Positions 7,351 through 14,616 of a stretch of DNA of 20,530 bases are shown in pieces. How positions within the stretch are numbered: the first letter of the stretch is position 1; the number at the start of each line of letters is the position of its first letter. Source of the stretch: UBA7236 sp031372705 (GTDB lineage: Bacteria; Bacteroidota; Bacteroidia; Chitinophagales; BACL12). The position numbers were made by a program, and so were the translations under genes. Below the pieces are notes generated by a model. That model saw only the letters and a program-made list of their open reading frames with translations, had not been told where the DNA came from and did not search any database. The stretch lies in NCBI GenBank assembly GCA_031372705.1, contig JANMLV010000103.1, forward strand, positions 1 to 20,530. Reading direction: 5' to 3'.

Positions 7351-8298
7351 ATGTCCAAAAACGAAAACTCCAATTCACGCAGACAATTTCTTCGCAATAG
7401 CGCAATAGCCTCATTATCGTTTGGCATTTTACCAAAAGTTGTACAAGCTAATCCTACTGCCATGCCCGACGAGTCGGGTTCATGCAACCCGGTAACTCCC
7501 GATTATTACGGTTTAGGTCCATTTTATACAGCAGATGCACCGGTTATGGTCGACAACCAACTGGCATTGCCAGATGAACCCGGAGTTCGGTTAATTTTAA
7601 CAGGCATTGTGCAAACACTCGATTGCACTGCCGTAATTGCCAATACTTTAATTGATGTTTGGCATGCCAATAATAACGGCGCATACGATAATGTTGGATA
7701 TACATTGCGTGGTATTACTTATTCTAATGGAGCAGGTTTTTACATGATTGAAACTATATTGCCCGGCAAATATTTAAACGGTGGAACTTATCGCCCAAGC
7801 CATATTCATTTTAAAATCACCCCACCCGGTTTTCCAACTATTGTAACACAATTGTATTTTGAAGGTGATACTGATATTCCTGCCGATGCAGCTGCTTCTA
7901 TTACATCCGGTCCTTTTGATGCAACCAATCGAATTATTCCGATAGCACTAAATGTTGATGGCAAATACGAAGGCACATGGGATATTGCTATTGATGGAAG
8001 CGGCGTTGTAGGCATTGCCGATTTACATACCGATAAAGGCATTATCTATTCCGTTTCACCAAATCCATTTACTGATAATGTTGTGATAAAATATGGCGTA
8101 TTTCATCCTGCAAAGGCAACAATACAAGTATTTGACATGCAAGGTGCCGTAATTGCTGTGTTAGATGAACAATATTTAGCAGCTGAAAAATATGAAGCCG
8201 TTTGGAAGCCTGATACCAATTTACCTTCAGGTATTTATTTTATTGGACTTAAATTAAATGATTTGCAAGTCCATTATATGAAGATTATGAAATTATAA
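7351..8298 (+). CDS. Intradiol ring-cleavage dioxygenase family protein with Tat signal and T9SS sorting domain
   Basis: A 315-residue exported protein of the intradiol dioxygenase family, enzymes that use Fe(III) to cleave catechol-type rings between the two hydroxyls. All four expected iron ligands can be placed: Y112 (VWHANNNGAY), Y141 (ETILPGKY), H151 and H153 (RPSHIHFKI); GPFYT near residue 56 and TQLYFEGD near 166 are further family hallmarks. The N-terminus (NSRRQFLRNSAIASLSFG) carries a twin-arginine motif at R10-R11 and a hydrophobic stretch, so export is probably by Tat as a folded metalloprotein. The C-terminus from about residue 233 (VSPNPFTDN to YMKIMKL) is a type A T9SS sorting domain. 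The combination implies Tat export followed by T9SS translocation to the surface. Substrate unknown. The CotH gene ends 70 nt upstream, and a terminator follows. Confidence 0.9.
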   Translation: MSKNENSNSRRQFLRNSAIASLSFGILPKVVQANPTAMPDESGSCNPVTPDYYGLGPFYTADAPVMVDNQLALPDEPGVRLILTGIVQTLDCTAVIANTLIDVWHANNNGAYDNVGYTLRGITYSNGAGFYMIETILPGKYLNGGTYRPSHIHFKITPPGFPTIVTQLYFEGDTDIPADAAASITSGPFDATNRIIPIALNVDGKYEGTWDIAIDGSGVVGIADLHTDKGIIYSVSPNPFTDNVVIKYGVFHPAKATIQVFDMQGAVIAVLDEQYLAAEKYEAVWKPDTNLPSGIYFIGLKLNDLQVHYMKIMKL

Positions 8299-8337
8299 TG
8301 AGTTAGGTTAAAATCTAAATATTAAACTTTATCAATC

Positions 8338-8377
8338 CAACCTGCTTACCTATTAATTTGTAAGCAGGTTGTTTTTT
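8338..8377 (+). terminator. Intrinsic terminator after the dioxygenase gene
   Basis: A 12-bp perfect stem (CAACCTGCTTAC at 8338-8349 and GTAAGCAGGTTG at 8360-8371, 10-nt loop) is followed by six T. It lies 39 bases after the stop codon and ends the CotH-dioxygenase transcription unit. Confidence 0.9.
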
Positions 8378-8515
8378 ATTGAAAAGATTAACAGGTATAT
8401 AAATTCAAAATACCTGGTAACCAACAACTGATTTCTAAATCATATCATGTGAATCATGTAATACTTAAACAGAATAGTATAAAGTTTATAGGGCTATTTG
8501 GAACCACCTTTGCAT

Positions 8516-8538
8516 GTTGACGTAATTCTACAGTCAAC
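8516..8538 (+). promoter_or_regulatory. Inverted repeat upstream of the ice-binding gene
   Basis: GTTGAC (8516-8521) and GTCAAC (8533-8538) form a perfect inverted repeat with an 11-nt spacer, ending 17 nt before the ATG at 8556. It could be an operator or a leader hairpin; the arms are short, so chance is possible. Confidence 0.25.
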
Positions 8539-8555
8539 GAAAAAAAACCTAATTA

Positions 8556-9335
8556 ATGAAAAATAAAACAATTTTACCAATTATGGCTTTGTTCATGATT
8601 GCAATTATGACTTCTTGCTCTAAAGATGAAATACCGACTGAACTAGATGGTAATTCATTAGACTTAAAAATGGAAGCCGGAGCTGTATTAACCACCGTAA
8701 ACCTCGGTTCTGCTGCTAAATATGCCATTTTAACTAAATCGGGTATTACAGATGTGTTTCCTTCGGCAATAACAGGTAATGTAGGCTCTAGCCCAATTAC
8801 AGGTGCAGCAATCTTATTAAGTTGCACAGAAGTTACAGGACTCATTTATACAGTTGATGCTGCGGGTCCGCTACCATGCAGAATTACTAATGCAACTAAA
8901 TTAACCTCAGCTATTGGCTCAATGGAACTTGCATATACAGATGCAGCAGGTCGTGTAGGTCCTGATTTCACCAACCTCGGTGCGGGCAATATTGGGGGAT
9001 TAACATTAACACCGGGTTTATATAAATGGACAAGCAATGTTACTATTCCAACTAATATTACCATTTCAGGAAGTCCAACTTCCATATTTATATTTCAAAT
9101 TTCAGGAACTTTAAAAGCTAGTTCCGGTATAAATATAACATTAGCCGGTGGTGCCAAAGCGAAAAATATTTTCTGGCAAACAACAGGTGCTGTTACTTTA
9201 GGCACTACTTGTCACTTTGAAGGAAACATTTTAAGTAATACGGCTATTAATTTAAAAACAGGCGCTTCAATTAATGGTAGATTATTTGCAAAAACTGCAG
9301 TTACATTACAACAAAATACTGTTGTGCGTCCATAA
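8556..9335 (+). CDS. Ice-binding family (DUF3494) lipoprotein
   Basis: A 259-residue protein starting with a lipoprotein signal (MALFMIAIMTSC, lipid-anchored Cys21). The mature part is the DUF3494 ice-binding fold, a discontinuous beta-solenoid that binds ice crystals: NLGSAAKYAILTKSGITD and ITGNVGSSPITG at the N-terminal side, LTPGLYKW in the middle, then IFIFQISGTLKASSGINI, NIFWQTTGAVTLGT and GNILSNTAINLKTGASINGRL in the solenoid. Length is typical for a single-domain family member. There is no T9SS sorting domain, so it is probably tethered to a membrane by its lipid rather than released. It has its own terminator and stands alone. Binding of ice is inferred from family; some DUF3494 members may act as adhesins instead. 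Confidence 0.92.
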   Translation: MKNKTILPIMALFMIAIMTSCSKDEIPTELDGNSLDLKMEAGAVLTTVNLGSAAKYAILTKSGITDVFPSAITGNVGSSPITGAAILLSCTEVTGLIYTVDAAGPLPCRITNATKLTSAIGSMELAYTDAAGRVGPDFTNLGAGNIGGLTLTPGLYKWTSNVTIPTNITISGSPTSIFIFQISGTLKASSGINITLAGGAKAKNIFWQTTGAVTLGTTCHFEGNILSNTAINLKTGASINGRLFAKTAVTLQQNTVVRP

Positions 9336-9365
9336 TTAATTATTACTACCTAAAAATAGTATCTC

Positions 9366-9416
9366 AAAATCCAAACTTTTGCAATTGAATTTGCATGGTT
9401 TGGATTTTTCTTTTTA
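9366..9416 (+). terminator. Intrinsic terminator after the ice-binding gene
   Basis: An 11-bp stem, AAAATCCAAAC (9366-9376) with GTTTGGATTTT (9398-9408), encloses a 21-nt loop that can itself form a small TGCAA-type hairpin. It is followed by a T-rich tract (TTTTTCTTTTT). It starts 30 nt after the stop codon. Confidence 0.8.
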
Positions 9417-9493
9417 TATAAAAAGAGCAGAAAGTGCTTGCAGAAATCATTGCTCCTTATAATTTGTGACCAAAAGAGAATATATTCGCATTT

Positions 9494-10462
9494 ATGAAAG
9501 CTAGTGTAAATATCGTTTATGGTGCACCATCAGTGTTGCAAGTTAAAGAAGTACCAAAACCGGCTCCCAAACCAAATGAAGTACTTATTAAAATACATGC
9601 AACCACTGTAAATCGCACCGATTGTGGTTTTCGCAGTCCGGAATATTTTATAGTAAGAGTGATTAGTGGACTTAATAAACCAAAGAAAAAAATTCTAGGC
9701 ACCGAATTTTCCGGCATTATAGAAGCGGTAGGCAGCAATGTCACCAAATTTAAAATAAACGATGCTGTTTTCGGATTGAGCACATATCAGTTTGGAACAC
9801 ATGCCGAATATATTTGTATTGCAGAAACAGGTTCCATTGCACACAAACCAAATAATATGACGCATATTGAGGCAGCTTCAGTTTGCGATGGACTTATGTT
9901 AGGGAATAACATTATCAAAAAAATTGACTTCTCAAAACCACAACGAATTTTAATTAATGGTGCATCCGGTTCAATTGGAACTGCTTGTTTGCAATTAGCA
10001 AAATATTACGGTGCCACTGTAACTGCAGTATGTAATACAAAAAATATTGAATTAATTAAATCGCTTGGTGCCGATGAAGTAATTGATTATACTACAACCG
10101 ATTTTACCAAAATTCCTAATCAGTTTGATGCAATTTTAGATGCTGTGGGCAAAACCTCATTCTTCAAATGCAAACATTTGCTAAAGTCAAAAGGGATTTA
10201 TATATCAACAGAACTTGGCTATTTATCTCAAAATGTTTATCTTTCACTAATAACACCAATACTCAATCGCAGAAAAGTTAAATTTCCAATTCCTACCGAT
10301 TCCCAAAAAGATATCATCTTTTATAAAGAACTAATTGAATCCGGTAATTACAGAGCAATCATAGATAAAATATATACCTTGGATCAAATAGTTGAGGCTA
10401 CTAAATATGTAGAAACCGGCGAGAAAACAGGCAATGTGGCAATCACTTTGATTGCAGAATAA
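9494..10462 (+). CDS. Zinc-free MDR-family NAD(P)H oxidoreductase (quinone reductase-like)
   Basis: A 322-residue medium-chain dehydrogenase/reductase. The N-terminal GroES-like domain (VLIKIHATTVNRTD, LGTEFSGIIEAVGSNVTKF) is followed by a Rossmann fold with the dinucleotide-binding motif GASGSIG at residues 156-162 and the LGADEVIDY segment typical of quinone oxidoreductase-like members. The cysteine and histidine ligands of catalytic and structural zinc in true alcohol dehydrogenases are absent, so it belongs to the zinc-independent branch, which usually reduces quinones or enones with NADPH. It is likely cytosolic. It begins 159 nt after the ice-binding gene and downstream of that gene's terminator, so it is separately transcribed. 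Substrate not predictable. Confidence 0.88.
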   Translation: MKASVNIVYGAPSVLQVKEVPKPAPKPNEVLIKIHATTVNRTDCGFRSPEYFIVRVISGLNKPKKKILGTEFSGIIEAVGSNVTKFKINDAVFGLSTYQFGTHAEYICIAETGSIAHKPNNMTHIEAASVCDGLMLGNNIIKKIDFSKPQRILINGASGSIGTACLQLAKYYGATVTAVCNTKNIELIKSLGADEVIDYTTTDFTKIPNQFDAILDAVGKTSFFKCKHLLKSKGIYISTELGYLSQNVYLSLITPILNRRKVKFPIPTDSQKDIIFYKELIESGNYRAIIDKIYTLDQIVEATKYVETGEKTGNVAITLIAE

Positions 10463-10600
10463 TAAAATTAATATTCTCATTGACTTCTTTACATTGTTGT
10501 AGATATTAATTCCATGTTCAACATATCAGCATAAAAACATTACTCAATTTGCTTTTATTCAAAAATATCACAATCTTTGTTACACTCAAAACCCACACTT

Positions 10601-11053
10601 ATGGATAACTCACAAATAAAAAAATTACATGCAAATCGGCTCATCTTTTGGGGGATTTTTTTGTTTCTTTTAGGCTTGTTAGTGGGCCTATTAATTCCCA
10701 CATTTGCTAATCCACGAATGGGATTATCTACACATCTTGAAGGTGTTTTAAATGGCATTTTCTTAGCAGTACTTGGTCTAATCTGGCATAGACTGGAATT
10801 ATCAACCAAACTGCTGAATATCGCATTTTGGCTAACCATTTATGGCGCATTTGCCAATTTTATTGGTGTGCTTATTGCCGCAATAACCGGAGCCGGTAAA
10901 ATGATGCCCATTGCGGGTGGCGAAGCCGGTACACCAATAGTTGAAGCAATTGTTTCGTTTTTGTTAGTATCACTTGCTTTAGCAATGATAACTGTATGTG
11001 TTATTGTGCTCATCGGACTTTACAAACACTTAACTATACGCAGAGAAATTTAA
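10601..11053 (+). CDS. Hydroxylaminobenzene mutase / styrene oxide isomerase-like membrane protein
   Basis: A 150-residue four-helix membrane protein. The segment NPRMGLSTHLEGVLNGIFL and the later YGAFANF resemble bacterial hydroxylaminobenzene mutases, which rearrange phenylhydroxylamine to aminophenol. That family is related to styrene oxide isomerase, a small heme b membrane enzyme. H45 and N51, spaced H-x5-N in THLEGVLN, match the spacing of the heme-ligating histidine and active-site asparagine of styrene oxide isomerase. The frame can be extended to a TTG at 10577, but the ATG at 10601 is preferred because it precedes a short polar N-terminus as in the family. It follows the MDR oxidoreductase by 138 nt on the same strand. 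The family call is from remembered motifs; the actual reaction is unproven and many homologs occur in bacteria with no known nitroaromatic metabolism. Confidence 0.75.
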   Translation: MDNSQIKKLHANRLIFWGIFLFLLGLLVGLLIPTFANPRMGLSTHLEGVLNGIFLAVLGLIWHRLELSTKLLNIAFWLTIYGAFANFIGVLIAAITGAGKMMPIAGGEAGTPIVEAIVSFLLVSLALAMITVCVIVLIGLYKHLTIRREI

Positions 11054-11184
11054 TGCCAACAAGAATTTTAGTGTATTTAGTCATATTTTAAAAATTAGCA
11101 TTAAAGGTTGACATATATCATCCTTTATCATCTATTTTAAGTCTACTTTTAGGTATTGGTTATCAAATTTAATCGCCTATAAGT

Positions 11185-13173
11185 ATGCAATACTTTGAAA
11201 AAATTGCCTTCTCAAAAAGATTAACAAATATTTATAGAATTGCATCGCTATTTGTTTGCATCTTTTATCTAAACAATATAATCGCACAAACAATAACTTC
11301 ATTTTCACCAACATCAGGTCCCGCAGGAACTAACGTAACTATTTTAGGAACAGGATTTGATGTCGTTGCCACCAACAATATTGTATTCTTTGGTGCAACA
11401 TTCGGCACCGTAACAGCAGCAAGTGCTACATCTATTACCGCAACCGTAAATGATGGTGCAAATTTTCAGTATATTACTGTTACCAACATAATTACCAATA
11501 CTACCGCATATAGTCAAAAACCATTTAATGTAACTGCACTTTGTAGCGATGCCACAACTTATGCTTCGGCAGTTAGCGTTCAAGGTGGCTCTCACAATGT
11601 TGAAATATATGATATGGATGGCGATGGAAAATCTGATTTAATAATTCCTGATTACTTTAATATTTATTTTACAGTAACCAGAAATACCAGCACACCCGGA
11701 ACAATTTCTTTTGCGCCTAAAGTAACCTTTGCCTGGGCAGCAGGCGGACAACCAAACGAAGTTTCAATTGGCGATTTCGATGGTGATGGAAAACCGGATG
11801 TGGCAGTTGGTGGAAATGGCGGTGGTACATTTGTTTCCGTTTATCGAAATACCAGCACGCCGGGAACAATTTCATTTGCTGCGAGGCAAGATTTTACGGC
11901 ATCATCGGGACAAGGAAACGGAAATAAAATAATTGATATTGACGGCGATGGAAAACCTGATTTAATTTCTGTGCATTGGTCGGGCAATTGCGTTTGGGTT
12001 TTGCGCAATACAAGCACCGGACCCGGTCTTATTTCATTTGATCCGGGCGTTAGTTTTGCTACCACAAGCCAACCTCATAAAATTGATGTTGGCGATTTAG
12101 ACGGCGATGCAAAACCTGATGTTATAATTACAGCATTTACCAGCAACAAAATGTCGATATTTAGAAATACAAGCACAATTGGCAGTATATCATTTGCAGC
12201 ACGACAAGATTTTTCACCCGGAACAGTACCTTATTTTGTGCATGTTGGTGATTTAGATGGAGATGATAAACCGGATATTGCAATAGTAAATAGAGATGTA
12301 GCCACATTAGCTATTTACCGAAATACAAGTACTATTGGCTCAATTACACTAGCTACGAAACAAGATTTTGCAACACCAACAGGAACCTTTACGCATTACG
12401 GTGTTGCCATTGGCGATTTAGATGGCGATAATAAACCGGATGTGGTTGTTGGAAATTATACCCTGAATGTAACTAGCATTTTTAGAAATACCAGCACAAT
12501 TGGTGCAATATCATTTGCAACAAGAGTTGATGTTGCAAGTGGCGTTTCCTACGATGTTGGCATCGACGATTTTGATGGCGACCAAAAACCTGATATCGCT
12601 GTAACCAATAGCGGTTCAACCGTTTCCATATTGCGCAATACCTGTGTGTTATTGCCTATAACTTTATTATCATTTACAGGACAACAAGAAAATAATTATA
12701 TAAAAATAAAATGGACCACAGCTTCTGAAATAAATAACTCCGGCTTTACAATTGCACACAGCAGTAACGGTTACGATTTTGAGGAGATTACATCGGTGTC
12801 CGGAGCCGGAAATTCAGAATCGCTATTGCAATATACTTTTAACGACTTGAATCCAAACAACGGAACAAATTATTATCGCTTACAACAAAAAGATTTTAAT
12901 GGCGAAAGCAGTTATAGTAATTTAATTGCCGTTGATTATCATATTGATGAAATCACTATTTTCCCAAATCCTTGTTATAATAGTTTCACCCTAGCATGTA
13001 CTACCGCAAACGGAATAATTACCATTTATTCTCTTACAGGCTCACCGTTGCTTAGTGTTCCATGCACAAACGGAAATACATTTATACCAATTGCCGAACT
13101 TCCTGCAGGCAACTATATTTTGCACTATCAATCCGGACGAATCAGCAGAAAAGCACTACTGCAAAAACTATAA
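11185..13173 (+). CDS. Secreted IPT/FG-GAP repeat protein with T9SS sorting domain
   Basis: A 662-residue surface or secreted protein. A signal peptide (hydrophobic core about residues 17-32, cleavage after AQ35) is followed by an IPT/TIG immunoglobulin-like domain (ITSFSPTSGPAGTNVTILG, about 36-115). Then come seven FG-GAP/VCBS-type repeats of about 53 residues, each with a calcium-binding-like loop (D-x-D-G-D-x-K-x-D) between residues 143 and 470 and an RNTST turn. A fibronectin-like spacer (about 490-585, KWTTASEINNSGF) and a type A T9SS sorting domain (FPNPCYNSF to LLQKL, about 588-662) complete it. Such repeat arrays usually form a beta-propeller; seven blades is the common number. The role is probably adhesion or binding; no catalytic domain is seen. 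The repeats are also visible as related DNA copies. Confidence 0.9.
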   Translation: MQYFEKIAFSKRLTNIYRIASLFVCIFYLNNIIAQTITSFSPTSGPAGTNVTILGTGFDVVATNNIVFFGATFGTVTAASATSITATVNDGANFQYITVTNIITNTTAYSQKPFNVTALCSDATTYASAVSVQGGSHNVEIYDMDGDGKSDLIIPDYFNIYFTVTRNTSTPGTISFAPKVTFAWAAGGQPNEVSIGDFDGDGKPDVAVGGNGGGTFVSVYRNTSTPGTISFAARQDFTASSGQGNGNKIIDIDGDGKPDLISVHWSGNCVWVLRNTSTGPGLISFDPGVSFATTSQPHKIDVGDLDGDAKPDVIITAFTSNKMSIFRNTSTIGSISFAARQDFSPGTVPYFVHVGDLDGDDKPDIAIVNRDVATLAIYRNTSTIGSITLATKQDFATPTGTFTHYGVAIGDLDGDNKPDVVVGNYTLNVTSIFRNTSTIGAISFATRVDVASGVSYDVGIDDFDGDQKPDIAVTNSGSTVSILRNTCVLLPITLLSFTGQQENNYIKIKWTTASEINNSGFTIAHSSNGYDFEEITSVSGAGNSESLLQYTFNDLNPNNGTNYYRLQQKDFNGESSYSNLIAVDYHIDEITIFPNPCYNSFTLACTTANGIITIYSLTGSPLLSVPCTNGNTFIPIAELPAGNYILHYQSGRISRKALLQKL

Positions 13174-13276
13174 ATCAAAATAATTTACCCGGTTATACAA
13201 ATAAAGCAAATGTGTTAATTATTATGGTTAATTTTGGAAATCAGTCCAAACATCAATTATCGAATAAATACTCCAC

Positions 13277-13678
13277 ATGAAACTAGAATTTTTACACGAC
13301 ATCAGTGATGGCGGAATATATAAAGAAATAGAAACAGATGAATTAGTCAGGCTTTTCGACTTTGGGAAAGACGAAGCTGCCCAATTGCGCAGTTTAATTC
13401 AGTCGGTGGTAATTGAACAAGGTAATCCCTTAGATTTAGGTTCATTGGATTTTATCGATTCAATTAACTGCAATTTAACTTTGCGCATTGGCGATGAAGA
13501 AATTGGTATTGTTACTGAAGATTATACCAACTTCTATTGCGACCTACCAAGAGTAGCATATCAAAATATGATAGCATTAATTAATCCGTTCACCGAAAAA
13601 AATAGTCGCGGGTATCAATGGTTATACGATATTGATAATCCGATAGATTTTTTATTTGCTCCAGGAGGAAGTTGGTAA
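13277..13678 (+). CDS. Conserved-looking soluble protein of unknown function
   Basis: A 133-residue protein without signal peptide or membrane segment, rich in acidic residues, with a mixed alpha/beta pattern. I do not recognise a family. Its last codons contain an AGGAGG sequence that can act as ribosome binding site for the next gene, whose ATG starts one base after this stop. The two therefore look translationally linked, and the neighbour is a small membrane protein, so a soluble/membrane pair is plausible. A TAATTTTG sequence at 13229-13236 could be its -7 promoter element. Confidence 0.65.
   Translation: MKLEFLHDISDGGIYKEIETDELVRLFDFGKDEAAQLRSLIQSVVIEQGNPLDLGSLDFIDSINCNLTLRIGDEEIGIVTEDYTNFYCDLPRVAYQNMIALINPFTEKNSRGYQWLYDIDNPIDFLFAPGGSW
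13663..13668 (+). promoter_or_regulatory. Shine-Dalgarno-like AGGAGG before the 13680 gene
   Basis: AGGAGG lies 11 nt upstream of the ATG at 13680, inside the codons for the end of the preceding protein. Strong SD sites are uncommon in Bacteroidota genes. The spacing is a little long, and the bases also encode a Pro-Gly-Gly stretch, so it may be incidental. It supports choosing ATG 13680 over an upstream TTG at 13656. Confidence 0.45.
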
Positions 13679-13679
13679 T

Positions 13680-13967
13680 ATGTTTAAATTTTTAGAAACG
13701 CTTTTTGAAGTAATCGGATGGATACGCATTGCACTTTCACCAGTTATTATTGGTTTAGGCATTGGTGCAATTGTTTATTATTCCAATCCTAGCAATGGGA
13801 GATTACTGCTCGGCATTATAATAAGTTTAGCAGGCATCGTTACAGGTGTTGTTTGGGCAACAAGAATTTATAAATCTAAAACCGGAACAACACATTTTTT
13901 ATCTCGAACAATGGCAGCCCCTGAATTAGATAAAAACGATGATGATGCTAAACACATCAAGCCATAA
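13680..13967 (+). CDS. Small membrane protein, unknown function
   Basis: A 95-residue protein with two membrane segments (about residues 11-34 and 43-60), a basic stretch (RIYKSKTG) and an acidic C-terminal tail (ELDKNDDD). No family recognised. It starts one base after the preceding stop and an AGGAGG lies just upstream, so it is probably co-translated with the 133-residue protein. The TTG at 13656 would add eight residues overlapping the upstream gene and is less likely. Confidence 0.65.
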   Translation: MFKFLETLFEVIGWIRIALSPVIIGLGIGAIVYYSNPSNGRLLLGIIISLAGIVTGVVWATRIYKSKTGTTHFLSRTMAAPELDKNDDDAKHIKP

Positions 13968-13998
13968 TTTTTTTGAATACACAATAAACTTTTAATTT

Positions 13999-14535
13999 AT
14001 GTTTAATATCATCTACATCAACAAATATAAATATTGCATTTCTCTTATTTTACTCTTAAATACATTTACTATGAGCGCACAAACTTTAGAAACTGTTCCC
14101 GCAGTTGATTTAAATAAATATGCCGGCAAATGGTATGAAATAGCAAGTTTTCCGCAACGCTTTCAAAAAGGCTGTAATTGCACAACAGCAACTTATACAG
14201 TTACCGACAAAAATTATGTTATTGTAGAAAACAGGTGTAATAAAGATGGTATCAACGGAAAGGAGTCCTATATAAAGGGCAAAGCATTTGTTGAAAAAAA
14301 TAGTGGTAACGCGAAATTAAAAGTGCAATTTTTTTGGCCCTTTAAAGGAGCCTATTGGATTATTGACTTGGCCGATGATTATAGCTATGCTGTAGTTGGA
14401 CATCCGAACAGAAATTATTTATGGATACTCAGCAGAACACCGAAAATGGATGAGGTTATTTACAATCAAATTATTGAGCGTGTGCAACAAAATGGTTTTA
14501 ATGTCGGAAATCTGCAAAAAACGATACAATTATAA
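13999..14535 (+). CDS. Lipocalin, Blc-like, exported
   Basis: A 178-residue bacterial lipocalin. A signal peptide (hydrophobic core about residues 12-24, cleavage after SAQ28) precedes the lipocalin barrel. The first conserved block is YAGKWYEIASFPQRFQKGC (G43-x-W45), and the SYAVVGHPNRNYLWILSRTP segment is the typical Blc/apolipoprotein D-like second block. Unlike E. coli Blc there is no lipobox cysteine at the cleavage site, so it is expected to be soluble in the periplasm. Bacterial lipocalins of this group bind fatty acids or lysophospholipids and help maintain membranes. The gene follows the small membrane gene by 31 nt and may be in the same transcription unit. A further start at M25 would remove most of the signal peptide and is unlikely. 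Confidence 0.93.
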   Translation: MFNIIYINKYKYCISLILLLNTFTMSAQTLETVPAVDLNKYAGKWYEIASFPQRFQKGCNCTTATYTVTDKNYVIVENRCNKDGINGKESYIKGKAFVEKNSGNAKLKVQFFWPFKGAYWIIDLADDYSYAVVGHPNRNYLWILSRTPKMDEVIYNQIIERVQQNGFNVGNLQKTIQL

Positions 14536-14580
14536 TTCTTACAATTCATTAGTATGAGGTGCGAAATTCCGGTCCAACAA

Positions 14581-14609
14581 TTGAAAACTGATTTTTAGCT
14601 GTATTTTTG
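14581..14609 (+). promoter_or_regulatory. Candidate promoter giving a near-leaderless transcript
   Basis: TTG at 14581-14583 and TATTTTTG at 14602-14609, spaced by 18 nt, match the -33 and -7 elements of Bacteroidota promoters. The ATG at 14617 follows only 7 nt after the -7 element, so the transcript would begin at or very near the start codon. Confidence 0.5.
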
Positions 14610-14616
14610 TCGCCGC

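Noticed and set aside
9494..10462. Zinc-dependent alcohol dehydrogenase
   Set aside because: The zinc ligands (GHE motif and the four-cysteine lobe) are missing, so the zinc-free quinone reductase-like branch fits better.
11611..12660. CRISPR-like periodic repeats
   Set aside because: The period of about 160 bp is the coding repeat of FG-GAP blades, in frame and with diverged copies; no short direct repeats with unique spacers.
13062..13280. 72-codon plus-strand frame across the end of the FG-GAP gene
   Set aside because: Overlaps the T9SS sorting domain in another frame and has low-complexity content; shadow.
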